From the NCBI GenBank assembly GCA_964454255.1, contig CAYVSY010000020.1, positions 1-16,011 on the forward strand: a DNA stretch of 16,011 nt. Direction: 5' to 3'. A program made the translations under genes and the position numbers. Under the pieces are notes generated by a model. That model had not been told where the DNA came from and did no database searches. It worked only from the letters and a program-made list of their open reading frames with translations. Shown here in pieces: positions 1 to 7,783 of this stretch. How positions within the stretch are numbered: the first letter of the stretch is position 1; each line of letters starts with the position of its first letter. Source of the DNA: CAYVSY01 sp964454255 (GTDB taxonomy: Bacteria; Bacillota_I; Bacilli_A; RF39; UBA660).

Positions 1-2479
1 TAAATCTGCTAAAAAAATGATTGATAACCAAGATCCAAAAGTATGGGACATCGTTGAAGATGTTATAAAAGAATATCCGGTTTTATTAAATCGTGCTCCT
101 ACTCTTCATAGACTTGGTATACAAGCATTTGAACCAAAATTAATTTCCGGTCGTGCAATTAGATTGCATCCATTAGTAACAACTGCTTTTAATGCTGACT
201 TTGATGGAGACCAAATGGCGGTTCACGTTCCATTATCTGAAGAAGCTAAAAGTGAAGCTAGAGTTTTAATGTTAGGCGCTAATAATATATTAAATCCAAA
301 AGATGGAAAGCCAATTGTTACGCCAAGCCAAGATATGGTTTTAGGTAATTATTATATTACTATGGAAAAAGCAGGAGTAGACGAAGAAGGAAGGGTATTT
401 AAGGATACTAACGAAGCCTTGATGGCTTATAATAGAAAAGAATTAACTCTTCATACAAGAATAGTCATCCCTGTAAATTCATTTAAACATAAAGTATTTA
501 CTGAAAATCAAAAAAACAAATATTTAGTAACAACTATAGGTAAAATATTATTTAATGAAATTTTACCGGATTCGTTCCCATATATTAATGAACCTACTGA
601 TATTAATATAGAAGGTATTACACCAGCCAAATATTTTATTGGTTATGGTGAAAATATCAAAGAAAAAATTAAAGAAATACCTATTTCAAAGCCATTCAAT
701 AAAGGAACTCTAGAAAAAATAATTGCTCAAATGTTTAAACGTTATAGAACAACTGAAACATCAATTATGCTAGATAAATTAAAGGATTTAGGCTTTAAAT
801 ATTCAACTTTTGCTGGTATTACTTTCTCAGCATTTGATGTTGTAACGAGTAAAAACAAACCAGTCATATTAGAAGGCAGTAATGCTGAAGTTGCTAAAAT
901 AAACAAACAATATCAAAGAGGCTTAATTACTGAAACAGAAAGATATAATTTAGTAATAAATGTATGGAAAGAAGCTAAAGACACTATTCAAAAAGAATTG
1001 CAAGAATATGCTGATACATTAGTAGATAATCCAATATTTATGATGATGAATTCAAAAGCTCGTGGATCAATTTCTAACTTTACTCAACTTGCTGGTATGC
1101 GTGGAACAATGCAAAAGCCAAGTGGTGAATTGATGGAAATTCCAATTATTTCATCATTTAGAGATGGACTTTCAGTATCAGAATTCTTCTTATCAACTCA
1201 TGGAGCTAGAAAAGGTAGTGCTGATACAGCCATTAAAGCAGCCGATTCAGGTTATTTGACAAGAAGACTTGTTGATGTTAGCCAAGATTTAATCGTTCGT
1301 GAAGAAGATTGTGGAACCATTCAAGGCGTTATTGTTAAAGAATTTATAGATGAAAAATCTGGTGTTATTGAATCATTATATGATAGAATTAATGGAAGAT
1401 ATACTAACAAGAAAGTCTTAAATCCAGAAACGAAAGAAATAATTATTGACAAAAATGAACTTATTACTGAAAGTATTGCTGATAAAATTATTAAATCTGG
1501 TGTTAAAGAAGTTGAAATTAGAACAACTTTGACTTGTAAAACAGAACACGGTGTATGTCAAAGATGTTATGGACGTAACCTTGCTACGGGTAATTTAGTA
1601 GAAATTGGTGAAGCTGTTGGTATTATGGCTGCTCAATCAATTGGTGAACCAGGAACACAATTAACTATGAGAACATTCCATACAGGTGGTGTAGCTGGTG
1701 CCGATATTACTCAAGGTTTACCTCGTGTAGAAGAATTATTTGAAGCTAGAACACCAAAAGGTAAATGTTCGATTGCCGAAATAAATGGTGTTATTAAAAA
1801 AATTGAAGATGCACAAGGAAAATGGAAAATAATAATTAAAAACGATAATGAAGAAAGAGAACATATAACAATGTTTGGAGCTAAACTTCGTGTTGAAAAA
1901 GGTGATAAGATCAATGCTGGTGATAGATTGACAGAAGGTAACATTGCACCTAAAGAATTATTAGTTGTGACTGATCCTAACACTGTTCAACAACATATAT
2001 TAAAAGAAGTTCAAAAAGTATATCGTTCACAAGGCGTTGATATCGATGATAAGCATATTGAATTAATTGCTCGTCGCATGATTTCAAAAATAAGAATAAC
2101 AGAAAACGGTGATACAACATTTGTTCCTGGAACATCTGTTACACTTACCGAATTTGCTAAAGGTAATAAAGATATTATTATTCAAGGTAAAAAGCCAGCT
2201 ATTGGAACACCTATATTATTAGGTATAACAAAAGCATCATTAGAAACCGATTCATTCTTATCTTCAGCTTCATTCCAAGAAACAACAAGAATGTTAACTG
2301 AAGCATCCGTTAAAGGTAAAATAGATTACTTACACGGACTAAAAGAAAATGTTATTATTGGTAAATTAATACCTGCTGGAACCGGTGCTAAAGAATATAT
2401 GGATATTGATTATTCGTTAGAAAAAGAATATTTAGATGATGAAGCTTCTGAAGTTTTAGAAGAAGAATTCATGGAATGA
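1..2479 (+). CDS. rpoC: DNA-directed RNA polymerase subunit beta' (5' partial)
   Basis: This is the C-terminal two thirds of the RNA polymerase largest catalytic subunit. The frame is open from base 2, so the gene begins upstream of the window; about 826 residues are present, against roughly 1,200 for a full Bacillota RpoC. Visible landmarks in order: LLNRAPTLHRLG; the absolutely conserved NADFDGD (191-211), whose three Asp hold the catalytic Mg2+; the bridge helix (GARKGSADTA...SGYLTRRLVDV, about 1202-1280); a Cys after the bridge helix (VREEDCGT) and the CKTEHGVCQRCYG cluster (about 1530-1572), which together form the Zn site; and the trigger loop (GIMAAQSIGEPGTQLTMRTF, about 1618-1677). 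It ends in an acidic tail and a TGA stop, with a terminator hairpin immediately behind. Nothing looks truncated or unusual. Identification is essentially certain. Confidence 0.98.
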   Translation, partial: KSAKKMIDNQDPKVWDIVEDVIKEYPVLLNRAPTLHRLGIQAFEPKLISGRAIRLHPLVTTAFNADFDGDQMAVHVPLSEEAKSEARVLMLGANNILNPKDGKPIVTPSQDMVLGNYYITMEKAGVDEEGRVFKDTNEALMAYNRKELTLHTRIVIPVNSFKHKVFTENQKNKYLVTTIGKILFNEILPDSFPYINEPTDINIEGITPAKYFIGYGENIKEKIKEIPISKPFNKGTLEKIIAQMFKRYRTTETSIMLDKLKDLGFKYSTFAGITFSAFDVVTSKNKPVILEGSNAEVAKINKQYQRGLITETERYNLVINVWKEAKDTIQKELQEYADTLVDNPIFMMMNSKARGSISNFTQLAGMRGTMQKPSGELMEIPIISSFRDGLSVSEFFLSTHGARKGSADTAIKAADSGYLTRRLVDVSQDLIVREEDCGTIQGVIVKEFIDEKSGVIESLYDRINGRYTNKKVLNPETKEIIIDKNELITESIADKIIKSGVKEVEIRTTLTCKTEHGVCQRCYGRNLATGNLVEIGEAVGIMAAQSIGEPGTQLTMRTFHTGGVAGADITQGLPRVEELFEARTPKGKCSIAEINGVIKKIEDAQGKWKIIIKNDNEEREHITMFGAKLRVEKGDKINAGDRLTEGNIAPKELLVVTDPNTVQQHILKEVQKVYRSQGVDIDDKHIELIARRMISKIRITENGDTTFVPGTSVTLTEFAKGNKDIIIQGKKPAIGTPILLGITKASLETDSFLSSASFQETTRMLTEASVKGKIDYLHGLKENVIIGKLIPAGTGAKEYMDIDYSLEKEYLDDEASEVLEEEFME

Positions 2480-2503
2480 AACTAGGAAACTAGTTTTTTC
2501 TTT
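2479..2503 (+). terminator. Intrinsic terminator of the rpoC operon
   Basis: A 7-bp stem AAACTAG/CTAGTTT (2479-2485 with 2490-2496) closed by a GAAA tetraloop of the GNRA type is followed by a T-rich run to 2503. The hairpin starts on the last base of the rpoC stop codon, so the rpoC transcript ends almost directly after translation stops. Confidence 0.8.
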
Positions 2504-2547
2504 ATCATAAATCTTTCAAACAAGTATTTATTTTTTTAAAAATAATG

Positions 2548-2553
2548 TATAAT
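2548..2553 (+). promoter_or_regulatory. Probable -10 element for queG-trmL
   Basis: A perfect TATAAT lies 20 bases before the chosen queG start and downstream of the rpoC terminator. No convincing -35 is seen: the hexamer at the 17-base spacing is TATTTA. The call therefore rests on the -10 and its position only. Confidence 0.45.
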
Positions 2554-2572
2554 ATGATATGGAGTGAAAAAA

Positions 2573-3439
2573 ATGAAGGGAAAAGTATTAGATTATTGCC
2601 AAAAATTAGAAATTGATGAAGTTGGTTTTATCAATTATAATAAAATAAAAGATAAAATAATAAATAATAATAACATTTTTAAATCAAATCAAATTAATAT
2701 AAATTTTATTCCTAAAACAATTATTTGTATTATTATGTCATATCATAAAACATGTCAAAAATTAGAACAAATAAAACCAGATGAAGTATATTTTTCTAGT
2801 AGTTCGTGGGGAACTGATTATCATATCGTTTTAAAAAATAAATTAAAAGATTTAGCTAATTATATAAAAACAATTGACAACAATTTTAAATATGAAATAT
2901 TAGTAGATAATCATCCTTTTGATGATCGATATATTGCATATAATTGTGGCCTAGGTTTTTATGGTAAAAACAACTTATTAATAAATGAAAAATATGGATC
3001 TTATATATTTATTGGATCTATAATTACTAATATTGATATTGAAAATTCCAAGATTTTAAATAAGAATTGTCTAAATTGTTCAAAATGCATAGAAGCCTGT
3101 CCCACTAAAGCTTTAACTAAAGATGAATATGATTATACAACATGTTTATCATATATAACTCAAAAAAAAGAATTAAAAGAAATAGATAAAGAACATATGA
3201 ATAATTGCATATATGGATGTGATTTATGTATGAAAGTATGTCCATATAATTTAAAAAATAATGATAAAAATGAGTGTTTTAAACCAAGTAATATAGAATT
3301 TATCAATATAAATCAATATAAAAGATTAAGTCATTCAGAATTTAAAAAAAAATATGGCTTATTAGCTGGAAGCTGGCGTGGACCTAAAATAATAGAAAGG
3401 AATATCAATATATATAAAGAAAAAATTGATAAAAAGTAA
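2573..3439 (+). CDS. queG: Epoxyqueuosine reductase QueG, short form
   Basis: QueG catalyses the last step of queuosine synthesis, reducing epoxyqueuosine to queuosine at tRNA position 34 with cobalamin and two [4Fe-4S] clusters. The 288-residue product has the family core VDNHPFDDRYIAYNCGLGFY followed by GKNNLLI and GSYIFIG (about residues 111-149). The ferredoxin-like part has CLNCSKCIEACP (Cys 166, 169, 172, 176) and CIYGCDLCMKVCP (Cys 212, 216, 219, 223), with a further Cys at 191 in CLSYIT. Many QueG proteins are about 380 residues with C-terminal HEAT repeats; this one stops soon after the clusters and lacks them. A GTG at 2564 is in frame, but it overlaps the GGAG ribosome site (2561-2564), which is ideally placed for the ATG at 2573, so the ATG is preferred. 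It probably shares a transcript with trmL. Confidence 0.92.
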   Translation: MKGKVLDYCQKLEIDEVGFINYNKIKDKIINNNNIFKSNQININFIPKTIICIIMSYHKTCQKLEQIKPDEVYFSSSSWGTDYHIVLKNKLKDLANYIKTIDNNFKYEILVDNHPFDDRYIAYNCGLGFYGKNNLLINEKYGSYIFIGSIITNIDIENSKILNKNCLNCSKCIEACPTKALTKDEYDYTTCLSYITQKKELKEIDKEHMNNCIYGCDLCMKVCPYNLKNNDKNECFKPSNIEFININQYKRLSHSEFKKKYGLLAGSWRGPKIIERNINIYKEKIDKK

Positions 3440-3440
3440 T

Positions 3441-3527
3441 ATGAGAAAAATTCCATTAAAAAATTATATATATTTAATTTTAATTTTATTAGTAACTATT
3501 ATATTAGCATTATTATTTGTTAGATAG
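3441..3527 (+). CDS. Possible 28-residue membrane micropeptide, or remnant of a longer gene
   Basis: A 28-codon frame starts one base after the queG stop and ends inside the trmL ribosome site. It reads MRKIPLKNYIYLILILLVTI, then ILALLFVR: a basic start followed by one strongly hydrophobic segment, a plausible single-TM peptide. No Shine-Dalgarno site is visible, so expression would need coupling to queG termination. It exactly fills the gap between two real genes, which hints at a genuine small gene or the N-terminal stump of a larger membrane-anchored protein. In AT-rich DNA a short hydrophobic frame can also arise by chance. No function is assigned. Confidence 0.4.
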   Translation: MRKIPLKNYIYLILILLVTIILALLFVR

Positions 3528-3536
3528 GAGGACGAA

Positions 3537-4043
3537 ATGTTAAATATTGTTTTATATGAACCGGAAATACCAGAAAATACTGGTAATATTATGCGAACTT
3601 GTGTTGCCACTAATAGTATCTTACATTTAATTAGACCACTAGGTTTTCGTATTGATGAAAAAAGTTTAAAAAGAAGTGGAGTTAATTATTTAGATAAACT
3701 AAAAATGAATATTTATGATGATTACAATGATTTTTTATCTAAGAATACTGGTGATTTTTATTTTCTAACAAGATATGGAAAAAAACCTCATACATCTTTT
3801 GATTATAGTGATTTAAATAAAAATATATTTTTAATATTTGGAAAAGAATCAACGGGTATTCCTAAAGAAATATTACACGATAATTTAGAAAAATGTTTAC
3901 GAATTCCTATGTCAGAAAATGTTCGATGCATAAATGTGTCAAATAGTGTCGCCATAATGGCATATGAAGTTTTAAGACAACAAAATTTTCCTAATTTATC
4001 ATTAATAGAAGTTCAAAAGGGAGAAGATTTTTTAAATAAATAA
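3537..4043 (+). CDS. trmL: tRNA (cytidine/uridine-34-2'-O)-methyltransferase TrmL (SPOUT family)
   Basis: TrmL uses S-adenosylmethionine to 2'-O-methylate the wobble nucleotide of certain leucine tRNAs in the cytoplasm. The 168-residue length matches the minimal SPOUT fold with no extra RNA-binding domain. The three family motifs are complete: EPEIPENTGNIMRTC (residues 8-22), FGKESTGIP (101-109), and RCINVSNSVAIMAYEVLRQ (130-148); the last two build the trefoil-knot SAM site. A strong AGGAGG (3526-3531) sits five bases before the ATG. Like its neighbour queG it acts on tRNA position 34, a sensible pairing for one operon. A terminator follows directly. Confidence 0.96.
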   Translation: MLNIVLYEPEIPENTGNIMRTCVATNSILHLIRPLGFRIDEKSLKRSGVNYLDKLKMNIYDDYNDFLSKNTGDFYFLTRYGKKPHTSFDYSDLNKNIFLIFGKESTGIPKEILHDNLEKCLRIPMSENVRCINVSNSVAIMAYEVLRQQNFPNLSLIEVQKGEDFLNK

Positions 4044-4076
4044 AAACTTTCCGTTTATATAAACGAAAAGCTTTTT
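4042..4076. terminator. Bidirectional intrinsic terminator between trmL and the thioredoxin-like gene
   Basis: A stem is formed by CTTT (4047-4050) with AAAG (4067-4070) and CGTTT (4052-4056) with AAACG (4061-4065), separated by one C-A mismatch, with an ATAT loop. It is flanked by an A run on the left and TTTTT on the right, so it can end transcription in both directions. It overlaps the trmL stop and the stop of the convergent minus-strand gene. Confidence 0.8.
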
Positions 4077-4539
4077 AATTAATATATTTTAAAGATTTTA
4101 ACTTATTAATTACATTATCTTTAGTTCCATTACCATCAATTCTATTTGAAGTCGTTGGTTCTTCGCCATTAACTATAAATACCGTAGTAGGAGTTCCACT
4201 ATAATTAATTAAATTAGAAAAAGCAGAACTTTCTTCAGCTGTAAATTTAGAAGAGTTTATATAATAAGTTTTAATTTTATATTCATTACTTATTTCTTTT
4301 ATTTTAGGCATATAAGATTCACAATGTGAACAATTATTTTGCTTAATAACTAATATAAAACTATCTTTATTATGCCATTTATTAAAAAACTCAGTATAAT
4401 TTAATTCCTTATAATATCTATTGTTATATATATCATAACCAATTGTCCCAAGACTAATCAATAACATAGCAATTACAATAATTAATATTGTTTTAAGGCC
4501 TTTACTAATTTTTTTCTTTTCTTTTTTTTCTTTTTTCAT
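4075..4539 (-). CDS. Membrane-anchored thioredoxin-like protein (CSHC active site)
   Basis: The 154-residue product begins with a very basic cytoplasmic stretch (MKKEKKEKKK) and one TM segment (about 16-37), which places the rest outside the membrane. The outer domain carries a thioredoxin-type CxxC motif, NCSHC (Cys 70 and 73), at the expected spot after a beta strand (FILVIKQ). Further on is GTPTT (115-119), whose Pro 117 fits the cis-Pro that faces the active site, then FIVNGE and an R-x-DG turn typical of the fold. Family knowledge supports disulfide exchange; the direction (oxidase, isomerase or reductase) cannot be told from sequence. The ribosome site GGTGAT is 3 bases before the ATG. 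It is transcribed away from the pilus locus, whose exported proteins are rich in Cys, suggesting it serves their folding (inference). Confidence 0.82.
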   Translation of the reverse strand: MKKEKKEKKKISKGLKTILIIVIAMLLISLGTIGYDIYNNRYYKELNYTEFFNKWHNKDSFILVIKQNNCSHCESYMPKIKEISNEYKIKTYYINSSKFTAEESSAFSNLINYSGTPTTVFIVNGEEPTTSNRIDGNGTKDNVINKLKSLKYIN

Positions 4540-4551
4540 ATTATCACCATT

Positions 4552-4573
4552 ATTATAATAACACTAAATAATA
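4552..4573 (-). promoter_or_regulatory. Candidate -10 elements for the thioredoxin-like gene
   Basis: On the minus strand there is TATTAT at 4573-4568, with a weak TTGTTA 19 bases upstream, and a perfect TATAAT at 4557-4552. The second would give a leader only a few bases long, so the first is more plausible. These lie in the same 115-base spacer as the divergent pilus-locus promoter, and the weak -35 overlaps that promoter's -35, so the two could interfere. Evidence is weak. Confidence 0.3.
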
Positions 4574-4591
4574 AAAAAATCAAAAAAAATA

Positions 4592-4620
4592 TTAACAAAT
4601 ATAAAAAAAAATGTTATAAT
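4592..4620 (+). promoter_or_regulatory. Strong promoter of the Tad-like surface locus
   Basis: TTAACA (4592-4597, five of six to TTGACA), a 17-base spacer, and TATAAT (4615-4620) preceded by TGT, giving an extended -10 (TGnTATAAT). Expected transcription start is about 4627, leaving a leader of roughly 28 bases that holds the GGGAGG ribosome site at 4643-4648. This is the only strong promoter signal I found before about 13640 on this strand, so it probably drives the genes from 4655 to 13619. Confidence 0.8.
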
Positions 4621-4654
4621 CATTTTAGATAACATAAAGTAAGGGAGGCTGAAC

Positions 4655-5341
4655 ATGAAATCAAAACATATAACCTATTTATTAATATTTACTATTTTAT
4701 TCTTTGCCAATATGTTTTGTGTTAAAGCTACGTGTTCTACCGAAGAATATAATAATTATCGAAAACTTGCAAGTCAAGTTAAAATAACATATAAATATTT
4801 AGAAGAATTAGAAAAAGAATCAGAACCACGATATGGTGTTTTTGAAGCAACAATATCAGGTTTAAGTTCTGAAATATATGTTTTTGATAATGATACATAT
4901 AAAGAATATTACTATAAAGAAAGTGGACCAATTACTTTTCAAACTCATGGCGGATCAAAAACATTTTCTATAAATATGATAAGTTCAAAATGCGGAACAT
5001 ATTTAATAAAAAAAGTGACAGTTGATATTCCTAAATTTAATTCATATTCAATTAAAGATTATTGTCAAGGAATTGATACCAAAAAATTTCCAATGTGTGA
5101 TAAATGGTATCAATTTGATGTTAGTTATGATTCCATTACTAAAGCTTTAGAAAATTATAAAAAAACGACAATCATTATACCAAATGACAATAATAATCAA
5201 AATGTTAATAATAATAGTAATTCAATACTAGAATTTATTGTAAATAATCAATTATATATGGTAATTGGATTATCTGTTCTTTTTGTTATTCTCGTTTCAA
5301 TTGCAATTGTGACAAGAAGAAAAAAGGGGGCATTAGAATGA
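4655..5341 (+). CDS. Exported surface protein with C-terminal membrane anchor, first gene of the Tad-like locus
   Basis: I do not recognise a named family. The 228-residue product has a signal peptide (hydrophobic core about 8-22, likely cleavage after VKA, residue 26), an extracellular domain of about 150 residues rich in beta-type sequence, a short Asn-rich linker (about 177-190), a TM segment (about 199-220) and a basic RRKKG tail. This is a type I membrane protein facing outward. There is no LPxTG-like sortase signal; the TM alone is the anchor. Cys occur at 22 (within the signal peptide), 27, 113, 137 and 148, so the mature part has four, enough for two disulfides. The GGGAGG ribosome site is six bases before the ATG. 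The stop overlaps the next start as ATGA, so the next gene is translationally coupled. A role in anchoring or presenting the following large secreted protein is inference. Confidence 0.75.
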   Translation: MKSKHITYLLIFTILFFANMFCVKATCSTEEYNNYRKLASQVKITYKYLEELEKESEPRYGVFEATISGLSSEIYVFDNDTYKEYYYKESGPITFQTHGGSKTFSINMISSKCGTYLIKKVTVDIPKFNSYSIKDYCQGIDTKKFPMCDKWYQFDVSYDSITKALENYKKTTIIIPNDNNNQNVNNNSNSILEFIVNNQLYMVIGLSVLFVILVSIAIVTRRKKGALE

Positions 5342-7783
5342 TGACAAAGAAAAAAATATCCATATCTGTTTTTTTAGTTACATTAACAATAGTTTTCTGT
5401 TGCACAACCAAAAGTGTTCAAGCAAATTACGGGGATTGTATTAATGAAATTTCTAGAGATTCTAGTGGTAATTTAACTGGTTGGATGATGTCTCATAAAA
5501 CAAACAACGAAGGATTAAACTTTTATGTAGGTAGTCAAGATAGAAATACAAGAAATAGTTTAAATAGAAATAATAATGAAAGTAGAACTAATGTTAATCG
5601 TGAACAAACGATGAATGAAACATTTAATTATGATAATATTGGTATATCCGGTATATCTACTGGCACTGATGAATGGATTTGGGCTGAAGATTCTAACGGT
5701 AATGTCATTTGTATGACTAAATTAGTTCCTATTAATATTGCTAATCAAGTTGCTCATATTGTCGGAACACAATGCGATATTAGAGATGAATCTGGAAATA
5801 AAATAAGTGATTTTACTCACTTTGTTAATGGAGCTGATTATAACATAGTTGGTGATGCCTTTCAAGCAACCGTTAATGGCCAACAAGTTAATATGTATAA
5901 TGTTCAAGTTTCAAAATCATCACTAGAAAACTTAGGCACATCTCTTACTAATAGAAGTTATGTTCAACCCGCAACTGATGCCAGTGATATGACAACTGTT
6001 TCAGTCTTTGATTCATGCGTAGTTAGACAAGAAGCTGGTAAGAAAGCCTTAACTCCAGAAGAAAAAGCAGAATTAGAAAAAATGAAAGNNNNNNNNNNNN
6101 NNNNNNNNNNNNNNNNNNNNNNNNNNNNNNNNNNNNNNNNNNNNNNNNNNNNNNNNNNNNNNNNNNNNNNNNNNNNNNNNNNNNNNNNAAAGCAGAATTA
6201 GAAAAAATGAAAGATAATACCCTTAGTTGTGGCAGTGGATTTGGTAATTTGAATGGCACATGCGGTAGTAATACCGATCCAAACTATGCTTGTGGAACAA
6301 CTGAATCAGAATATTTTTGCAAAGGAAATTATGAAACGGGATATCAATTTGGAGCCATTCTTACTGATGCTCAAATGGTATATATTAAAGAACTTCAAGC
6401 ACAAGATTTTAGTTGCTATCCAGATTGTGGGACAGCTCAATGTAGTATAAGCTTAGAAGGTAAAATTGATATTACCATTCATAAACCAGAAGGACCAAAA
6501 AAAAATATTATAACTGTTAAAACTGATGACGGTAAAAATCTTAAAGGTTTTCGAACAGGAACTTATTTTAATGATTATTTTATTCAATATAAACGACAAG
6601 AACCAGAAGTATCAGCTGGATATATGGGATGTGGTGGCAGTGGACTTGTATCATGTAATCGACCGGAAATATTAACTGAAACATACGACTGCAGACCTAC
6701 AATCGTTTGTGGTGGCGGTGAAGGTGATCCTAAAGAATGCGAAGGTAAAGAAGAAGGAACGACTATTGCTAACCCTAATTATGTGTATGAAAATTGTCAT
6801 AAAGAAGTTGTTGGAAAAGAAGAATGCACTAGGCAATCAGCTGTTGCTAAATGCGAAGAAGAACTTAGTCAACTTGGAACAAAAGTAACTATGGAAGGCG
6901 ATATAAAATATGAAGATACGAAAGACATTGAAGATAATACTATAAGTGGTTCTGAAGAAATAGATTCCGAATTAATAGAAAAAATAAGTTCTGGAAACAA
7001 CGAATTTAAATATTTTCCTCGGATGGGAGCTAAATTAGATAAAAAAACAGCTAAAATTACATATGAAATGGATTTGCCAGAAGATTCAGGGAATGATTTG
7101 TATTTAGGATATGCTCACAGCCACTTTATTCCATTAAAATGGCCAACAGGAACTCTCACTATTATTACATCATTAGATGTCCATGTTGATTTTAATGTTA
7201 GTGGATTAAATGATTTTGATTTTACTATTGATAGTGAATGCCCTGTTGAAACAGTTAGATTATATAATCCCGATCATCCCATTATTGGTCCTGTTCGANN
7301 NNNNNNNNNNNNNNNNNNNNNNNNNNNNNNNNNNNNNNNNNNNNNNNNNNNNNNNNNNNNNNNNNNNNNNNNNNNNNNNNNNNNNNNNNNNNNNNNNNAA
7401 TTGAATCACAAGTTAGCGAATTTGAATTTATATATAGACCGATTGAACTAACAACACCATTTCCAAATAGAGAACCTGGATATAATTGGTATGAGGCATC
7501 AAAAACAATGTCAACAAGATTAAAAAACACTTATTCCAATGAACCAATCTTTTCAATTCATTTAGACAATGCTTTAATAAGAGAAATAAGAGAATACAAC
7601 AATCAACAAGATAGTGATATAGGCGCTGGATACTTAAACTATACCATTGGATCAAATGGAGAAGATGAATTTTTGAATTTAATAAAAAATAATTATAGTG
7701 GCTATATCATAAAAAACAATTTAACAGCTGGACTAAAATTAGGATGTGGTCCTAAAAATAGTGATGAGGTGGGTTGTCAATGA
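5338..7783 (+). CDS. Large cysteine-rich secreted protein, putative adhesin or tip (interrupted by two assembly gaps)
   Basis: This is one gene across two N runs, not several. It starts with a signal peptide (KKK, hydrophobic core, probable cleavage after VQA) and ends at TGA 7783 with no C-terminal anchor. Reading frames before and after each gap are open, and both need a true gap length of 2 modulo 3, which 100 Ns does not give; the frame shifts are placeholders. At least about 740 residues are present. The mature visible part has about 22 Cys, most in the segment after gap 1 (CGSGFGNLNGTCG, CYPDCGTAQC, CRPTIVCGGGEGDPKEC), like disulfide-knit extracellular repeats. The last part carries YRPIELTTPFPNREPGYNW, a striking compact motif. 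An ATGA overlap couples it to the previous gene and another to the next. No named domain is recognised; adhesin or tip is inferred from size, export and neighbours. A start at 5341 is equally possible. Confidence 0.75.
6064..6213 (+). repeat. Exact 25-bp direct repeat flanking assembly gap 1
   Basis: The last 25 bases before the gap (6064-6088) and the first 25 after it (6189-6213) are identical; both encode KAELEKMK plus the first base of an Asp codon. The identity ends exactly at the N run on both sides, as expected for two contigs that overlap but were joined by a fixed 100-N spacer. Merging them keeps the frame open (-25 is 2 modulo 3). A real tandem repeat that broke the assembly would look the same. 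Confidence 0.9.
6089..6188. other. Assembly gap 1 (100 N)
   Basis: A run of exactly 100 Ns inside the large secreted-protein gene. The round length suggests a default scaffolding spacer, and the flanking repeat suggests the true gap is negative (an overlap). Confidence 0.97.
7299..7398. other. Assembly gap 2 (100 N)
   Basis: A second run of exactly 100 Ns in the same gene. No shared sequence is seen at its edges, so real sequence is missing. Codon CGA (7296-7298) ends the left side and the codon grid restarts at 7400 on the right, so the missing length should be 2 modulo 3 if the gene is intact. Confidence 0.97.

Noticed and set aside
1711..1983. 90-residue minus-strand open frame within rpoC
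   Set aside because: It lies wholly inside the conserved rpoC coding sequence and has no family resemblance; it is a shadow of the real frame.
2513..2530. Possible -35 box for queG in TTTCAAACAAGTATTTA
   Set aside because: No hexamer close to TTGACA falls 16-19 bases before the TATAAT at 2548.
5338..6201. A separate 287-residue protein ending just after gap 1
   Set aside because: Its stop arises only because 100 Ns shift the frame; merging the 25-bp overlap continues the protein in frame.
6253..6450. 65-residue + strand frame inside the large secreted-protein gene
   Set aside because: It is out of frame with the signal-peptide-bearing, Cys-rich protein that reads through the region, and has no ribosome site or recognisable features.
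7210..7655. Small + and minus frames crossing or abutting gap 2
   Set aside because: They are produced partly by reading N codons and are off the main reading frame, which is open on both sides of the gap.
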